From RZYX01 sp036654375 (GTDB taxonomy: Bacteria > Bacillota > Clostridia > Oscillospirales > Acutalibacteraceae), in contig JAVVSD010000010.1 of the NCBI GenBank assembly GCA_036654375.1, positions 1 to 64,000 on the forward strand: a stretch of 64,000 bases of DNA, given 5' to 3'. Of the stretch, positions 53,621 to 63,362 are shown piece after piece (position 1 is the first letter of the stretch; each line of letters starts with the position of its first letter). Below the pieces are notes generated by a model, which worked only from the letters and a program-made list of their open reading frames with translations, had not been told where the DNA came from and made no database searches. A program made the position numbers and the translations under genes.

Positions 53621-56233
53621 ATGGCGGAAATGACACCGATGATGACGCAATACTTTGAAATCAAAAATCAATATCCGGATACTATATTGCTTTTTCGCCT
53701 TGGCGATTTTTATGAAATGTTTTTTGAAGATGCAAAGCTTGCATCGCGTCTGTTGGAGCTGGTGTTGACAGGTCGTGATTGCGGACAGGAGGAGCGTGCA
53801 CCAATGTGTGGCGTTCCTTTTCACAGTGTGGACTCTTACATAGCGCGTTTGGTCGCCAAAGGCTATAAGGTAGCAATTTGCGAGCAGACAGAGGACCCAG
53901 CAAAAGCCAAAGGTCTTGTAAAGCGTGAAGTAATCCGCATTATAACTCCTGGCACAGTTATCGAGAGTAATATGCTTGACGAATCAAAAAACAATTATCT
54001 TGCTTGCCTTTGTGCCTTTGAAAATCGTGTTGGAATCTGCTTTGCAGATGTTTCGACAGGTCAAATTCATCTTACTGAATTTGATGGGAAAAACGCACAG
54101 GAAAAAATTATAAATGAGCTGGTTAGATTCAACCCCAGTGAGCTTATTTATAATGGAGAAGCAAAGTCAATGCCAAAGCTTAAGTTGTTCCTGCAAAAGC
54201 AAGGCGATTTGAGTGCAGAACTTTTTCAAGAGAGTGAGTTTGACTTTTCATCATGTGAAGAGGTGGTTTGCTCACACTTTAATGTAAACGATGTACAAGA
54301 TATTGCACAAGGCATTACAAAGCATGGGGTAGTTGCACTTGGGGTAGCACTTAATTATCTTTATGCAGTGCAAAAAACCTCGCTTGATAATCTTCGCGAG
54401 GTCGATTATTATAGTGATTCAAAATTCATGAAGCTTGATTTTTCTGCAAGGCGTAATCTTGAGCTTGTAGAAACAATGCGTAATCGTGAAAGGAAAGGCT
54501 CACTTCTTTGGGTGCTTGACAAAACAAAGACAGCCATGGGAAAACGGCTTATAAGAAGCTATATTGAGCAACCACTTATCAACTGTGTACAGATAATAAA
54601 AAGGCAGAATGCGGTTGCTGAGCTTGTTCAAAATGTTAAGTTGCGTGATGATATAGTTTCGCAGTTAATCAACATTCACGATATTGAAAGGCTGGTAACA
54701 CGCATTTCATATGGAACAGCCAATGCAAGGGAGCTTCGTTCACTTGCAGAAGCGGTCGAGCTTATTCCACCAATAAAAAAGATGCTTGAAAATTGCAGTT
54801 CAAACCTGCTTTGCACAATTTGTAACGACATAGACCCACTTACAGATGTCTTTAAGCTGATTGACACATCAATAGCAGCGGAGCCACCTTTTACTGTTCG
54901 TGAGGGTGGGCTTATCAAAGATGGATTTAATGAAGAACTTGACTCACTTCGCCTGATAGTTAATGATGGCAAGGGATTTATAGCCAATATCGAATCGAGT
55001 GAGCAGGAAAGAACAGGAATAAAAAAACTTAAAATAGGATACAACCGAGTTTTCGGATATTACATAGAGGTTTCAAACTCCTACAAAGAGCTTGTGCCAG
55101 ATGAATATATAAGAAAGCAAACGCTTTCAAATTGTGAGAGATTTATAACGCAGGAGCTTAAGGAGCTTGAAGCAAAAGTTCTTGGAGCACAGGAAAGAAT
55201 ATCTCACCTTGAGTACGAAATTTTCTCACAGGTTCGCACAGCCGTTGCGGACGAGCTTGCAAGAATTCAACAAACAGCCCACGCAATCGCACAGCTTGAT
55301 GTTTTGTGTTCACTTGCAAAGGTTGCAGTATCAAACAACTATGTCTGTCCAAATGTTGAGAATTCAGACATGATAGATATAAAAGATGGGCGTCATCCAG
55401 TTGTTGAACTGATGCTTGATGGTGTACCATTTGTTCCAAACGACACAGTGCTTGACTGCTCAGACAATGTCACAGCAATTATAACAGGACCAAATATGGC
55501 AGGTAAATCAACATATATGCGTCAGGTTGCATTGATAGTTATAATGGCACAAATTGGGAGCTTCGTTCCTGCATCGTCAGCAACAATCGGTATTGTTGAC
55601 AGTGTATTTACAAGAGTAGGTGCATCAGATGATTTGTCATCTGGGCAATCCACCTTCATGGTTGAGATGAGTGAAGTGGCAGGGATACTTTCAAATGCAA
55701 CAAAAAAGAGCCTTATAGTCCTTGATGAAATTGGCAGAGGAACTTCAACATTCGACGGAATGAGCATAGCAAGAGCAGTGCTTGAGTTTGTTTCAGACCG
55801 TAAAAAGCTTGGAGCAAAAACACTCTTTGCAACACATTATCACGAGCTAACCGAAATGGAAAACCAGCTCATTGGAGTTAAAAATTACAATATCTCCTGC
55901 AAAAAAAGAGGAGACGATATAATATTTTTGCGTCGCATAATCCGTGGAGGTGCAGATGGAAGCTATGGCATAGAGGTTGCAAAGCTTGCAGGTGTTCCAA
56001 CCTATGTTGTCAACAGGGCAAAGGTAATACTTGCGGAACTTGAGCAACAGGATGGTGCAAAACCTACTGCTCATAATATACCCCAGCAAACGCATGAGGA
56101 TTTTCAGCTTTCAATTGATTCAGGTATTAATAGTGAAATAATTGAAACGCTTAAGCAGCTTGATGTTAACACTTTAACACCGATTGAAGCATTGACAACA
56201 CTCTACAATTTAGTAAAGCAAGCAAACGGATAA
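53621..56233 (+). CDS. mutS: DNA mismatch repair protein MutS
   Basis: An 870-residue mismatch sensor. The N-terminal mismatch-binding domain has GDFYEMF (about 28-34), the Phe-X-Glu wedge. The connector, lever and clamp domains follow. The ATPase domain has Walker A GPNMAGKSTYMRQ (about 622-634), VGASDDLSSGQSTFMVEM and Walker B LIVLDEIGRGTSTFDG, then the TLFATHYHEL switch. Length is that of MutS1. GGAGG precedes the ATG, and mutL follows. Confidence 0.97.
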   Translation: MAEMTPMMTQYFEIKNQYPDTILLFRLGDFYEMFFEDAKLASRLLELVLTGRDCGQEERAPMCGVPFHSVDSYIARLVAKGYKVAICEQTEDPAKAKGLVKREVIRIITPGTVIESNMLDESKNNYLACLCAFENRVGICFADVSTGQIHLTEFDGKNAQEKIINELVRFNPSELIYNGEAKSMPKLKLFLQKQGDLSAELFQESEFDFSSCEEVVCSHFNVNDVQDIAQGITKHGVVALGVALNYLYAVQKTSLDNLREVDYYSDSKFMKLDFSARRNLELVETMRNRERKGSLLWVLDKTKTAMGKRLIRSYIEQPLINCVQIIKRQNAVAELVQNVKLRDDIVSQLINIHDIERLVTRISYGTANARELRSLAEAVELIPPIKKMLENCSSNLLCTICNDIDPLTDVFKLIDTSIAAEPPFTVREGGLIKDGFNEELDSLRLIVNDGKGFIANIESSEQERTGIKKLKIGYNRVFGYYIEVSNSYKELVPDEYIRKQTLSNCERFITQELKELEAKVLGAQERISHLEYEIFSQVRTAVADELARIQQTAHAIAQLDVLCSLAKVAVSNNYVCPNVENSDMIDIKDGRHPVVELMLDGVPFVPNDTVLDCSDNVTAIITGPNMAGKSTYMRQVALIVIMAQIGSFVPASSATIGIVDSVFTRVGASDDLSSGQSTFMVEMSEVAGILSNATKKSLIVLDEIGRGTSTFDGMSIARAVLEFVSDRKKLGAKTLFATHYHELTEMENQLIGVKNYNISCKKRGDDIIFLRRIIRGGADGSYGIEVAKLAGVPTYVVNRAKVILAELEQQDGAKPTAHNIPQQTHEDFQLSIDSGINSEIIETLKQLDVNTLTPIEALTTLYNLVKQANG

Positions 56234-56272
56234 CACTTTTTAAAGATATAACAAATAAAGGGGTGACCTTTC

Positions 56273-58225
56273 GTGCCAAAAATTAATGTCCTTCCAAAGC
56301 ATATAGCAGAGCTTATTGCGGCAGGAGAGGTGGTAGAACGCCCTGCATCGGTTATAAAAGAGCTGATGGAAAATTCAATAGATGCGGGTTCAACTTCAAT
56401 AACCATTGAAATAAAGCATGGTGGAATAACTTATATAAGAATAACAGACAATGGTTGCGGGATTGAAAGAGAAGATGTTCCAAAAGCTTTTATGAGCCAT
56501 GCAACCAGCAAAATATCAGTGTCAGACGATCTTTCATCTATCGGAACACTTGGATTTCGTGGTGAAGCACTTGCATCGGTTGCCGCTGTTTCAAAAACAG
56601 AGATAATGACAAAGGTGCAAAGTGAGCAGATTGGTACACGCTGTGTTGTAATAGGGTCGGAGCAAACAGAGCTTGACGATGCAGGCTGTCCACAGGGAAC
56701 AACAATAGTTGTTCGTGACCTATTCTTTAACACTCCTGCAAGAATGAAGTTTTTAAAAAAGGATGTAACCGAAGGAAATGCAGTTGCAGGCGTGGTTGAC
56801 AGGCTTGCACTCTCACATCCGGAAATAAGCATAAGATTTATAAGAGATGGTAAGGAATCACTTTTAACACCTGGTGATGGCAAGCTTGATTCTGCAATAT
56901 ATGCAGTTTTTGGCAAGGAATTTTCACAGGGAATCATAAAATCAGAATATGAACTTAATGGCATTGGCGTTAGCGGTTATATTTCAAAGCCGCTTGCGAG
57001 CCGTTCAAATCGCAGTATGCAGTTTTTTTTCTTGAATGGCAGGTTGATAAAGAGCCAGACCGCAACAGCTGCAATAGAGCAGGCATACAAAAACTCTATA
57101 ATGGTTGGCAAATTTCCGTCTTGCGTGCTTAATATTTCAGCACCGTATGAGAGTGTTGATGTAAATGTTCATCCAGCCAAAACTCAGGTGAGATTTGAAA
57201 ATGAAAAGAAAATTTTTGATGCAATATATTATGCTGTCAAAAGCACAATAGAGCAAAAAGACACACCAGCACAGCTTGATTTGTCAAAGCTTAAAAATGC
57301 AACAACCTTTAAAAGTGAGCCAATGGCAGAGCAAATAGCCTTTCCAGAAAAGAAAAGCGATTTCTGGCAAACAAAAAAGTCACACGATTTTCTCAATCAG
57401 ACAAGGCATGAAAACAAAGAAGAAGTTAAGGTCTATAGCTCAGTTTTATCCCAATCTGATTGTACAGAATACAATATAAAGCATAATGATGAAGAGCCGC
57501 AGGTATTAAAACAAGCAGAGCCAAATTTAAATATAACCACTAAGCAACAGCCAACACAGAATTTGCAATTGACAAATGAAAAGATTTTTACAGATAAGCC
57601 GTCAGAGTCGCAATTAGCAAACGAACAATCGCAAATTCAACAGGCAGTGAAAGAGCCACAGTTGGAACTCAAAGTAATTGGCGAGGCATTTAAAACCTAC
57701 ATAGTAGTAGAAGTTGATAAAAAATTGCTAATAATAGATAAGCACGCAGCACACGAAAGAATGATTTATGAGCAGTTAAAGGCAAGGAGCAAAAGCATAG
57801 ACACACAGCTTCTTCTGACTCCTGTAACAGCAACAGTAAGCAAAGAGGAGTATTCAGCGCTGATTGACAATAAAGAGCTTTTAAGTAATGCAGGTTTTGA
57901 AATTGATGACTTTGGATGTGGCACAGTAGTCGTGCGTGAATGTCCTATCGAGCTTAGCTCAAGTGACATTGTTCAAATGGTGCAGGAGCTTGCAGGATAC
58001 TTGCTTTCAAGCAGAGAGCCATTAGTTGAACAGCTGGACTGGATATATCACTCAACCGCTTGCAGAGCGGCAATAAAAGCAGGGGATAAGACAAGTGACT
58101 ACGAGCTTTTACATTTTGTAAAATCCTTGTTGTGTGACGAATCAATTCGCTATTGCCCACATGGTAGACCAGTATTTATAGAGATGACAAAAAATGAGCT
58201 TGAAAAGCAATTCGGAAGAATATAA
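56273..58225 (+). CDS. mutL: DNA mismatch repair protein MutL
   Basis: A 650-residue GHKL ATPase that links MutS to strand cutting. N-terminal motifs: ELMENSIDAGS (metal-binding Asn), DNGCGI, TLGFRGEALASV. The linker (about 330-460) is polar and rich in Gln, Asn and Glu. The C-terminal endonuclease site is present as DKHAAHERMIYE (a Gln-to-Lys variant of the DQHA(X)2E(X)4E motif), with CRAAIKAGD and CPHGRPVF; so it is a nicking MutL, as in bacteria without MutH. The GTG start lies behind GGGGTGA. Confidence 0.96.
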   Translation: MPKINVLPKHIAELIAAGEVVERPASVIKELMENSIDAGSTSITIEIKHGGITYIRITDNGCGIEREDVPKAFMSHATSKISVSDDLSSIGTLGFRGEALASVAAVSKTEIMTKVQSEQIGTRCVVIGSEQTELDDAGCPQGTTIVVRDLFFNTPARMKFLKKDVTEGNAVAGVVDRLALSHPEISIRFIRDGKESLLTPGDGKLDSAIYAVFGKEFSQGIIKSEYELNGIGVSGYISKPLASRSNRSMQFFFLNGRLIKSQTATAAIEQAYKNSIMVGKFPSCVLNISAPYESVDVNVHPAKTQVRFENEKKIFDAIYYAVKSTIEQKDTPAQLDLSKLKNATTFKSEPMAEQIAFPEKKSDFWQTKKSHDFLNQTRHENKEEVKVYSSVLSQSDCTEYNIKHNDEEPQVLKQAEPNLNITTKQQPTQNLQLTNEKIFTDKPSESQLANEQSQIQQAVKEPQLELKVIGEAFKTYIVVEVDKKLLIIDKHAAHERMIYEQLKARSKSIDTQLLLTPVTATVSKEEYSALIDNKELLSNAGFEIDDFGCGTVVVRECPIELSSSDIVQMVQELAGYLLSSREPLVEQLDWIYHSTACRAAIKAGDKTSDYELLHFVKSLLCDESIRYCPHGRPVFIEMTKNELEKQFGRI

Positions 58226-58245
58226 AAACCAGGCGGTGGAAATGC

Positions 58246-59193
58246 ATGAAAAAAACACCCGTTATAGCTGTTGTTGGTCCAACCGCTTCAGGTAAAACAG
58301 CACTTTCTATCGAGATTGCAAAACTATATAACGCAGAAATTGTTTCGTGCGATTCAATGCAGATATACAAAGGAATGGATATAGCAACTGCAAAGCCAGA
58401 CAAGCTGGAAATGCAGGGTATAGCACATCACCTTATGAGTGAGGTTGACAGAACCTGTGACTTTAGTGTTTCAATGTACAAAGAGCTTGCTCAAAACAGA
58501 ATTTCAGAGATAATTTCAAGGAAAAAAAATGTTGTTATAGTCGGTGGAACAGGGCTTTATGTGCAGTCACTTCTCTATAACATTGAGTACATTGAAGCAC
58601 CCAAAAATGAAGAGATAAGAAAACAGCTTGAAAACAAAGCGCAAGAGCTTGGAACGCATACTCTGCTTGACGAGCTTATGGCGATAGATGAGCAAACAGC
58701 AAATAAACTTCACACTAATGATAAATCAAGAATAATAAGAGCACTTGAGATATACTACACATCAGGAAAGACAATGTCAGAGCAGGTCGAGAGTTCTCGC
58801 AAAAATCCTTCTCCGTATAATTTTTGTATAATTGGGCTTGATTTTAAAGACAGGCAAAAGTTGTATGACAGGATAAACAAAAGAGTGGACATTATGATTG
58901 AAAATGGTCTTATTGAGGAAACAAAGCAGTATATGACCGAAGAACATAAAGCAACTGCACATCAAGCAATAGGTTGTAAGGAAATGTCAGAGTTTTTAAA
59001 TGGCAGTGCAACATTGAAAGAGGCGACAGAAAAGCTAAAGATGGAAACACGAAGATATGCAAAGCGTCAACTCACATGGTTTAGAAAAGAGCCAAAAGTT
59101 AATTGGCTGTATGTTGATGAAACTGATTGCTTTTCTAATCTTTTAAAAAAAGCGTGCGAAATTATAAATAAATCAGAAATACTGGAGGGCTGA
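58246..59193 (+). CDS. miaA: tRNA dimethylallyltransferase MiaA
   Basis: A 315-residue enzyme that isopentenylates A37 of tRNA. VGPTASGKTALSIEIAK (about 9-25) is the P-loop; EIVSCDSMQIYKGMDIATAKP (about 32-52) binds the tRNA base and contains the catalytic Asp; VGGTGLYVQSLLY (about 99-111) and the C-terminal RRYAKRQLTWFR are typical. In many Firmicutes hfq follows; here it is replaced by an HlyD-like gene. AGGCGGTGG precedes the ATG. Confidence 0.96.
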   Translation: MKKTPVIAVVGPTASGKTALSIEIAKLYNAEIVSCDSMQIYKGMDIATAKPDKLEMQGIAHHLMSEVDRTCDFSVSMYKELAQNRISEIISRKKNVVIVGGTGLYVQSLLYNIEYIEAPKNEEIRKQLENKAQELGTHTLLDELMAIDEQTANKLHTNDKSRIIRALEIYYTSGKTMSEQVESSRKNPSPYNFCIIGLDFKDRQKLYDRINKRVDIMIENGLIEETKQYMTEEHKATAHQAIGCKEMSEFLNGSATLKEATEKLKMETRRYAKRQLTWFRKEPKVNWLYVDETDCFSNLLKKACEIINKSEILEG

Positions 59194-59196
59194 CAA

Positions 59197-60420
59197 TTGG
59201 ATAACAACATAGTTCTAAAACGAGTATTGTCAGTTGCTTGTGCCATATTTCTGATTGTATACATAGCATATCAAGGTTATATGATGGTTTATGAGCCAGT
59301 AAAAACAGAAACAGCCTTTGAATATACCATATATGACACAGTTGAAACAGAAATTTTTGTGGTTCGTGATGAGCAGTATATTTCAAACCATGCAAGTGGC
59401 ACAATAGTGCCAATAGTTGAAGATGGAAAACGCGTAGCAAATGGGCAGGAGGTAGCAATAGTTTTTGAAAACAATCAGTCCGCCTCTAATTACATAAAAA
59501 TAAACGAAATAGAAGAGAGCATAAACAGATACAAAATGCTTCAAAGTCAGGCAGACAATTTCACAGCAGATTTAGACACGGTTGACAACGAAATATCATC
59601 AAGACTTTTTTCGTATCTGGATACAGTATCAACAGGCGAATTAGATAAAATTGGTCACAGCAGTGATGCATTGCGTGACAAAATAATTACCCGGCAGATA
59701 GTAACTGGCACAATTATAGACTTTAATTCAAAGATAAATACGCTTCAAGAGCAACTTAATAGGCTTAATGAAACAAATTCAGATTATAATAGTATGACAG
59801 CGTCACACGCGGGTTACTATATTAATCAGGTTGACGGTTATGAAAATATCACACCATATGAAAAGGCATCTGCTTTGACGGTTAAAGAGATTGAAAACAT
59901 CCTGAAGTCAAAGCCAAACAAGATACCACCAGATTCAATGGGAAAGCTTGTAAATAACTTTGACTGGTATATGGTTTGCAATGTAAAAAGCAGTAGTATT
60001 GGTAATATGAGTGTTGGTGATAAAATAAAGGTGTTGCTTCCTTTTTCTTCGGTAAGTGAAGTAATGGCAGAGGTAGCATCGCTAAATGACACAAACTCAG
60101 AAAAGACTGCGGTGGTGTTAAGATGCAACCTAATGGACTCAAATCTTGCCAATCTCAGAAAAGAAAATGTAGAGCTTGTGTTTAACCAATATACCGGAAT
60201 GAAACTTGTATCATCAGCTGTCAGAGTTAACGAAAAGGGTGAAAAGGGAGTTTTTGTACTCACTGGAAATATTATTAGCTTTAAAAAAGTCGAAGTTCTT
60301 TACTCTGGTAAAGATTTTATACTTGTTGGAAATAAAAATGGTGAGAAGGGATATATAGAGCTTTATGATAATGTCGTAGTAGAAGGGACTGATTTATACG
60401 ATGGAAAAATCATTGGATGA
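59197..60420 (+). CDS. HlyD-like single-span membrane protein near division genes
   Basis: A 407-residue protein with one N-terminal membrane span (about 8-30) and an extracytoplasmic body. A lipoyl-like half (NHASGTIVPIVEDGKRVANGQEVAIVFE, about 63-90) is followed by a predicted helical region (about 95-200) and later beta domains (MSVGDKIKVLLPFSSVSEVMAEV). This is the architecture of HlyD/MFP adaptors, but no transporter gene is nearby. It lies 4 bases after miaA and overlaps ylmE by 20 bases, at the head of a ylmE-sepF-divIVA division group, so a cell-envelope or division role is inferred. TTG 59197 follows GGAGGG. Confidence 0.75.
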   Translation: MDNNIVLKRVLSVACAIFLIVYIAYQGYMMVYEPVKTETAFEYTIYDTVETEIFVVRDEQYISNHASGTIVPIVEDGKRVANGQEVAIVFENNQSASNYIKINEIEESINRYKMLQSQADNFTADLDTVDNEISSRLFSYLDTVSTGELDKIGHSSDALRDKIITRQIVTGTIIDFNSKINTLQEQLNRLNETNSDYNSMTASHAGYYINQVDGYENITPYEKASALTVKEIENILKSKPNKIPPDSMGKLVNNFDWYMVCNVKSSSIGNMSVGDKIKVLLPFSSVSEVMAEVASLNDTNSEKTAVVLRCNLMDSNLANLRKENVELVFNQYTGMKLVSSAVRVNEKGEKGVFVLTGNIISFKKVEVLYSGKDFILVGNKNGEKGYIELYDNVVVEGTDLYDGKIIG

Positions 60421-61126
60421 ACAAAAATTTTACAGTATATCTGAAAACCTTAAAATAATAAATGAAAATATTGCAAAAGCGGCACAAAAAAGTGGCAGAA
60501 GCCAAAGCAAAATAAATTTTATGGCTGTTACAAAAACAGTTGAGCCAAAGTTTATCAACCATGCAATTGATAGCGGAATAACACTTATCGGTGAAAACAA
60601 AGTGCAGGAGTTGTTGTCAAAAAAGGACGAGATAAAGCTTGAAAATTGTGATGTTCAGCTTATTGGACACCTCCAGACAAATAAAGTTAAGCAAGTGATT
60701 GATGAAGTTTCAATGATTCAGTCGGTTGACAGCATTCATTTAGCCCGGGAAATATCAAAACAGGCAAAGAAAAGCAATATTACAATGGAAGTTTTGCTTG
60801 AGGTAAATATTGGTGATGAAATATCAAAGACAGGTTTTTTCCCCGCAGAAATATACGAAGCCTGCCTTGAAATAGCACAGATGGAAGCAATAAAAATAAA
60901 AGGACTAATGGCTATTCCACCAATTTGCGACAATAATACAAAAAGTAGAACATTTTTTTCAAATATGAGCAAACTGTTTATTGACATAAGCGACAAAAAA
61001 ATAGATAATGTATGTATGGAGATTTTGTCAATGGGTATGTCAGACGATTACGCATTGGCAATCGAAGAGGGTTCAAATCTGGTAAGAATAGGCTCTGCGA
61101 TTTTTGGAGCAAGAATATATAACTGA
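60401..61126 (+). CDS. ylmE: Pyridoxal phosphate homeostasis protein (YggS/YlmE family)
   Basis: A 241-residue PLP-binding protein of the YggS/PROSC family, with an alanine-racemase-like TIM barrel. The PLP lysine is in FMAVTKTVEP (about 40-49), and IGENKVQEL, LIGHLQTNKV and LSMGMSDDY...ALAIEEGSNLVRIGSAIFG are the family signatures. It helps keep free PLP in balance and has no firm catalytic activity. It overlaps the upstream gene by 20 bases and precedes sepF, the order known from Bacillus. Confidence 0.94.
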   Translation: MEKSLDEQKFYSISENLKIINENIAKAAQKSGRSQSKINFMAVTKTVEPKFINHAIDSGITLIGENKVQELLSKKDEIKLENCDVQLIGHLQTNKVKQVIDEVSMIQSVDSIHLAREISKQAKKSNITMEVLLEVNIGDEISKTGFFPAEIYEACLEIAQMEAIKIKGLMAIPPICDNNTKSRTFFSNMSKLFIDISDKKIDNVCMEILSMGMSDDYALAIEEGSNLVRIGSAIFGARIYN

Positions 61127-61146
61127 TTTTTTAGGGGGAAGCAATA

Positions 61147-61602
61147 ATGGCAAACTTTTTTGACAAGGTAAAAAATATGATTGGCGTTACTGATGAAGAG
61201 TACTATGACGGCTATAACGACAGTGAGGAGTTCGTATCATATAAAAACGAGGAGCAGGAAGATTCAAGAATGGCACCTCCAACAGGTCCAAAGGGCAATA
61301 AAGTAGTAAACATACATACGACTGCCCAGCTTCAGGTCGTTCTCGCAAAGCCAGAGAGATTTGACGATGCAAGTGCGGTTGCAGACCATCTCAATGAAAG
61401 ACGCACAGTTGTCCTCAACCTTGAGTCGGCAAACAGGGATGTAGCACGCAGGTTGGTTGACTTTTTGAGTGGCGTAGCCTATGCAAATGGTGGACAAATA
61501 AAGAGAGTTGCAAACAGCACTTTCATAATAACTCCCTATAATGTTGATGTTATGGGTGACTTGTTGGACGAACTTGAAAGCAGCGGGATGTTCTTTCAAT
61601 AA
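61147..61602 (+). CDS. sepF: Cell division protein SepF
   Basis: A 151-residue SepF, which links FtsZ to the membrane. An N-terminal amphipathic stretch (MANFFDKVKNMIGV) would bind the membrane, an acidic linker (about 16-50) follows, and the globular domain (about 60-151) shows VVLNLESANRDVARRLVDFLSGVAYANGGQIKRVANSTFIITP, the core family block. A hairpin follows before divIVA. AGGGGGAAG precedes the ATG. Confidence 0.95.
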   Translation: MANFFDKVKNMIGVTDEEYYDGYNDSEEFVSYKNEEQEDSRMAPPTGPKGNKVVNIHTTAQLQVVLAKPERFDDASAVADHLNERRTVVLNLESANRDVARRLVDFLSGVAYANGGQIKRVANSTFIITPYNVDVMGDLLDELESSGMFFQ

Positions 61603-61616
61603 TTATTGACAATCTA

Positions 61617-61648
61617 TTGGCACACCGTAAGGCTGTGCCAAATTTCTT
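61617..61648 (+). terminator. Hairpin between sepF and divIVA
   Basis: TTGGCACA (61617-61624) pairs perfectly with TGTGCCAA (61634-61641), with a further CC/GG inside, followed by ATTTCTT. It is a weak terminator or attenuator that would lower divIVA-lspA-rluD expression relative to sepF. Confidence 0.6.
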
Positions 61649-61694
61649 AAATGAGCAAAAAAATGTTCTTTCCACATAAAAGGAGTGAAGTTAA

Positions 61695-62852
61695 GTGTTA
61701 ACACCTACACAATTAAAAAATTATGATTTTCAATCAGTTGGCAGAAATGCCTACAAAGCAACAGATGTTGATACATATATGGCAGAGGTTTATGATTCTT
61801 ATGAGCAAATGTTTCGTGAAAATGGGGAGCTTGTAAAAAAGCTCAGCCTTTTAGCAGACAGGCTCTCAGAATACAAAAATGATTCTGACAATATCAGAAA
61901 TGCTTTGCTCACAGCTGAAAGAATGAAGGATAAAATCATTCAGGAGGCAGAGGAACAGGCTAAAGAAACACTGTCTGATGCCGAGGAAAAGGTTAAGACT
62001 GCCATTGAGGCTATAAATGAAAAAACTGCTGGAGTTCTTGAAAAGGCAACCTCCAGCGCCGACCAGATTGTATCGGATGCGCAAATTCAGGCGGACGAGA
62101 TTATGAGAGTTGCACAGGGCAATTCAACAAAATTGCTTTCAAAAGCACAGGCAATTTATGATGAGCAAATGGGCAACTTAAAAGCAGAAGCAGAAAAGGA
62201 AACTCAACGCCTATCTCAACTTAAAAACAGTTCTACACAGCTTCGCTCAACTTTAACAACTCTGTATTCAGAGCATCTTGCACTTATAAATGAGTTGCCA
62301 ACTTTTGAAGAGGAAATAAAGGAAACAGAAATTGAAGAGCCAATAAGTTTTAACTCTTCCGATGAAGAAGAAACAGAAATTGAAAAAACTTTGGCAGATT
62401 TCTTTAGTGAGCAGGATGAAAAGGAAGATATAGAAGAAAATTCTAACGATACAGATTCAGAAATTGATGAATACATATCATTTGAAAATGAAGAAAAAGC
62501 ATCAGAAATTCAGCCAAAAATAGAAGAAGAGTCTATTGATGAATATATTACTCAAGAGGACGAACAGGACGATGAGCAAAGTATTGAGTATGTACCCCTT
62601 GAGTATATAAATGATACAAAAAAAGAAGTTGATAATGATGATAAAGATGCTCATGGAGAATATCAAAGCGGATTGGAAGAAGAATATCAAGAAGAAGAAA
62701 AAGAAGGCATTGATGAAAGCTGCGAATCTTATCTTAAAAATGATATAAAAGATTTCAGCGTTAACATTGAAAACTTGTATTCAGAAGAAGAGGAAGATGA
62801 CGACGATGTCGTTGCTTTAAAGAGCTTTTTTAAAGAAACACAAGAAAAATAA
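61695..62852 (+). CDS. divIVA: DivIVA-domain protein with long acidic tail
   Basis: A 385-residue protein. The N-terminal DivIVA part (about 1-65) begins MLTPTQLKNYDFQSVGRNAYKATDVDTY, the membrane-curvature-binding segment. A coiled coil (about 65-190) continues with many Ala, Glu and Lys. The last 190 residues are extremely acidic, with near-repeats IDEYISFENEE, IDEYITQEDEQ and IEYVPLEYI. Ordinary DivIVA has 160-230 residues, so this tail is unusual. It probably marks poles or septa. GTG 61695 follows AGGAGTGAAG. Confidence 0.88.
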   Translation: MLTPTQLKNYDFQSVGRNAYKATDVDTYMAEVYDSYEQMFRENGELVKKLSLLADRLSEYKNDSDNIRNALLTAERMKDKIIQEAEEQAKETLSDAEEKVKTAIEAINEKTAGVLEKATSSADQIVSDAQIQADEIMRVAQGNSTKLLSKAQAIYDEQMGNLKAEAEKETQRLSQLKNSSTQLRSTLTTLYSEHLALINELPTFEEEIKETEIEEPISFNSSDEEETEIEKTLADFFSEQDEKEDIEENSNDTDSEIDEYISFENEEKASEIQPKIEEESIDEYITQEDEQDDEQSIEYVPLEYINDTKKEVDNDDKDAHGEYQSGLEEEYQEEEKEGIDESCESYLKNDIKDFSVNIENLYSEEEEDDDDVVALKSFFKETQEK

Positions 62853-62870
62853 CTTTTAGGAGTTGGATAA

Positions 62871-63362
62871 ATGGCAGGAGCAATAACAATTGCTGTTACT
62901 GTCGTTCTTGTAGCTATTGACCAAATAATAAAGTTCTTTGTTAGTTCGGGATTAAAGCCCATAGGCATTATTGAACTTATACCTGGTTTTATTCGTTTCA
63001 GATATGTTGAAAATACGGGTGCTGCTTTTGGCATATTGCAGGAAAAAACAGGTATATTAATTGCTATGACAATAATTGTTATGGCAATTGGCTTTTATAT
63101 TCTGATTTTTCAGAAGTTAAATGGCAAAGTTCAATATGCAGGTGCAGTTTTAATCCTATCAGGTGGACTTGGTAATTTGATTGATAGAATAGTGCGACAC
63201 TATGTAGTAGACTATATTGAATTTACATTTGTTGATTTTGCAGTATTTAATTTTGCAGATAGTTTGATAACTGTTGGTGCAATACTGTTAATAATCAGCC
63301 TAATAAAAGAACTGATAGACGAATCCAAAAGCAAAAAGTTGCAGGAGGAAAAGGATGTCTGA
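62871..63362 (+). CDS. lspA: Lipoprotein signal peptidase II
   Basis: A 163-residue aspartic membrane protease that cuts the signal of prolipoproteins after lipidation. Four hydrophobic helices are visible. RYVENTGAAFGI (about 43-54) is the conserved loop, and the two catalytic Asp residues lie in GNLIDRI...VDYIEF and FNFADSLITVG (about 127-137). It would mature the lipoproteins seen in this window. GGAG precedes the ATG, and its end overlaps the next gene by 8 bases. Confidence 0.95.
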   Translation: MAGAITIAVTVVLVAIDQIIKFFVSSGLKPIGIIELIPGFIRFRYVENTGAAFGILQEKTGILIAMTIIVMAIGFYILIFQKLNGKVQYAGAVLILSGGLGNLIDRIVRHYVVDYIEFTFVDFAVFNFADSLITVGAILLIISLIKELIDESKSKKLQEEKDV

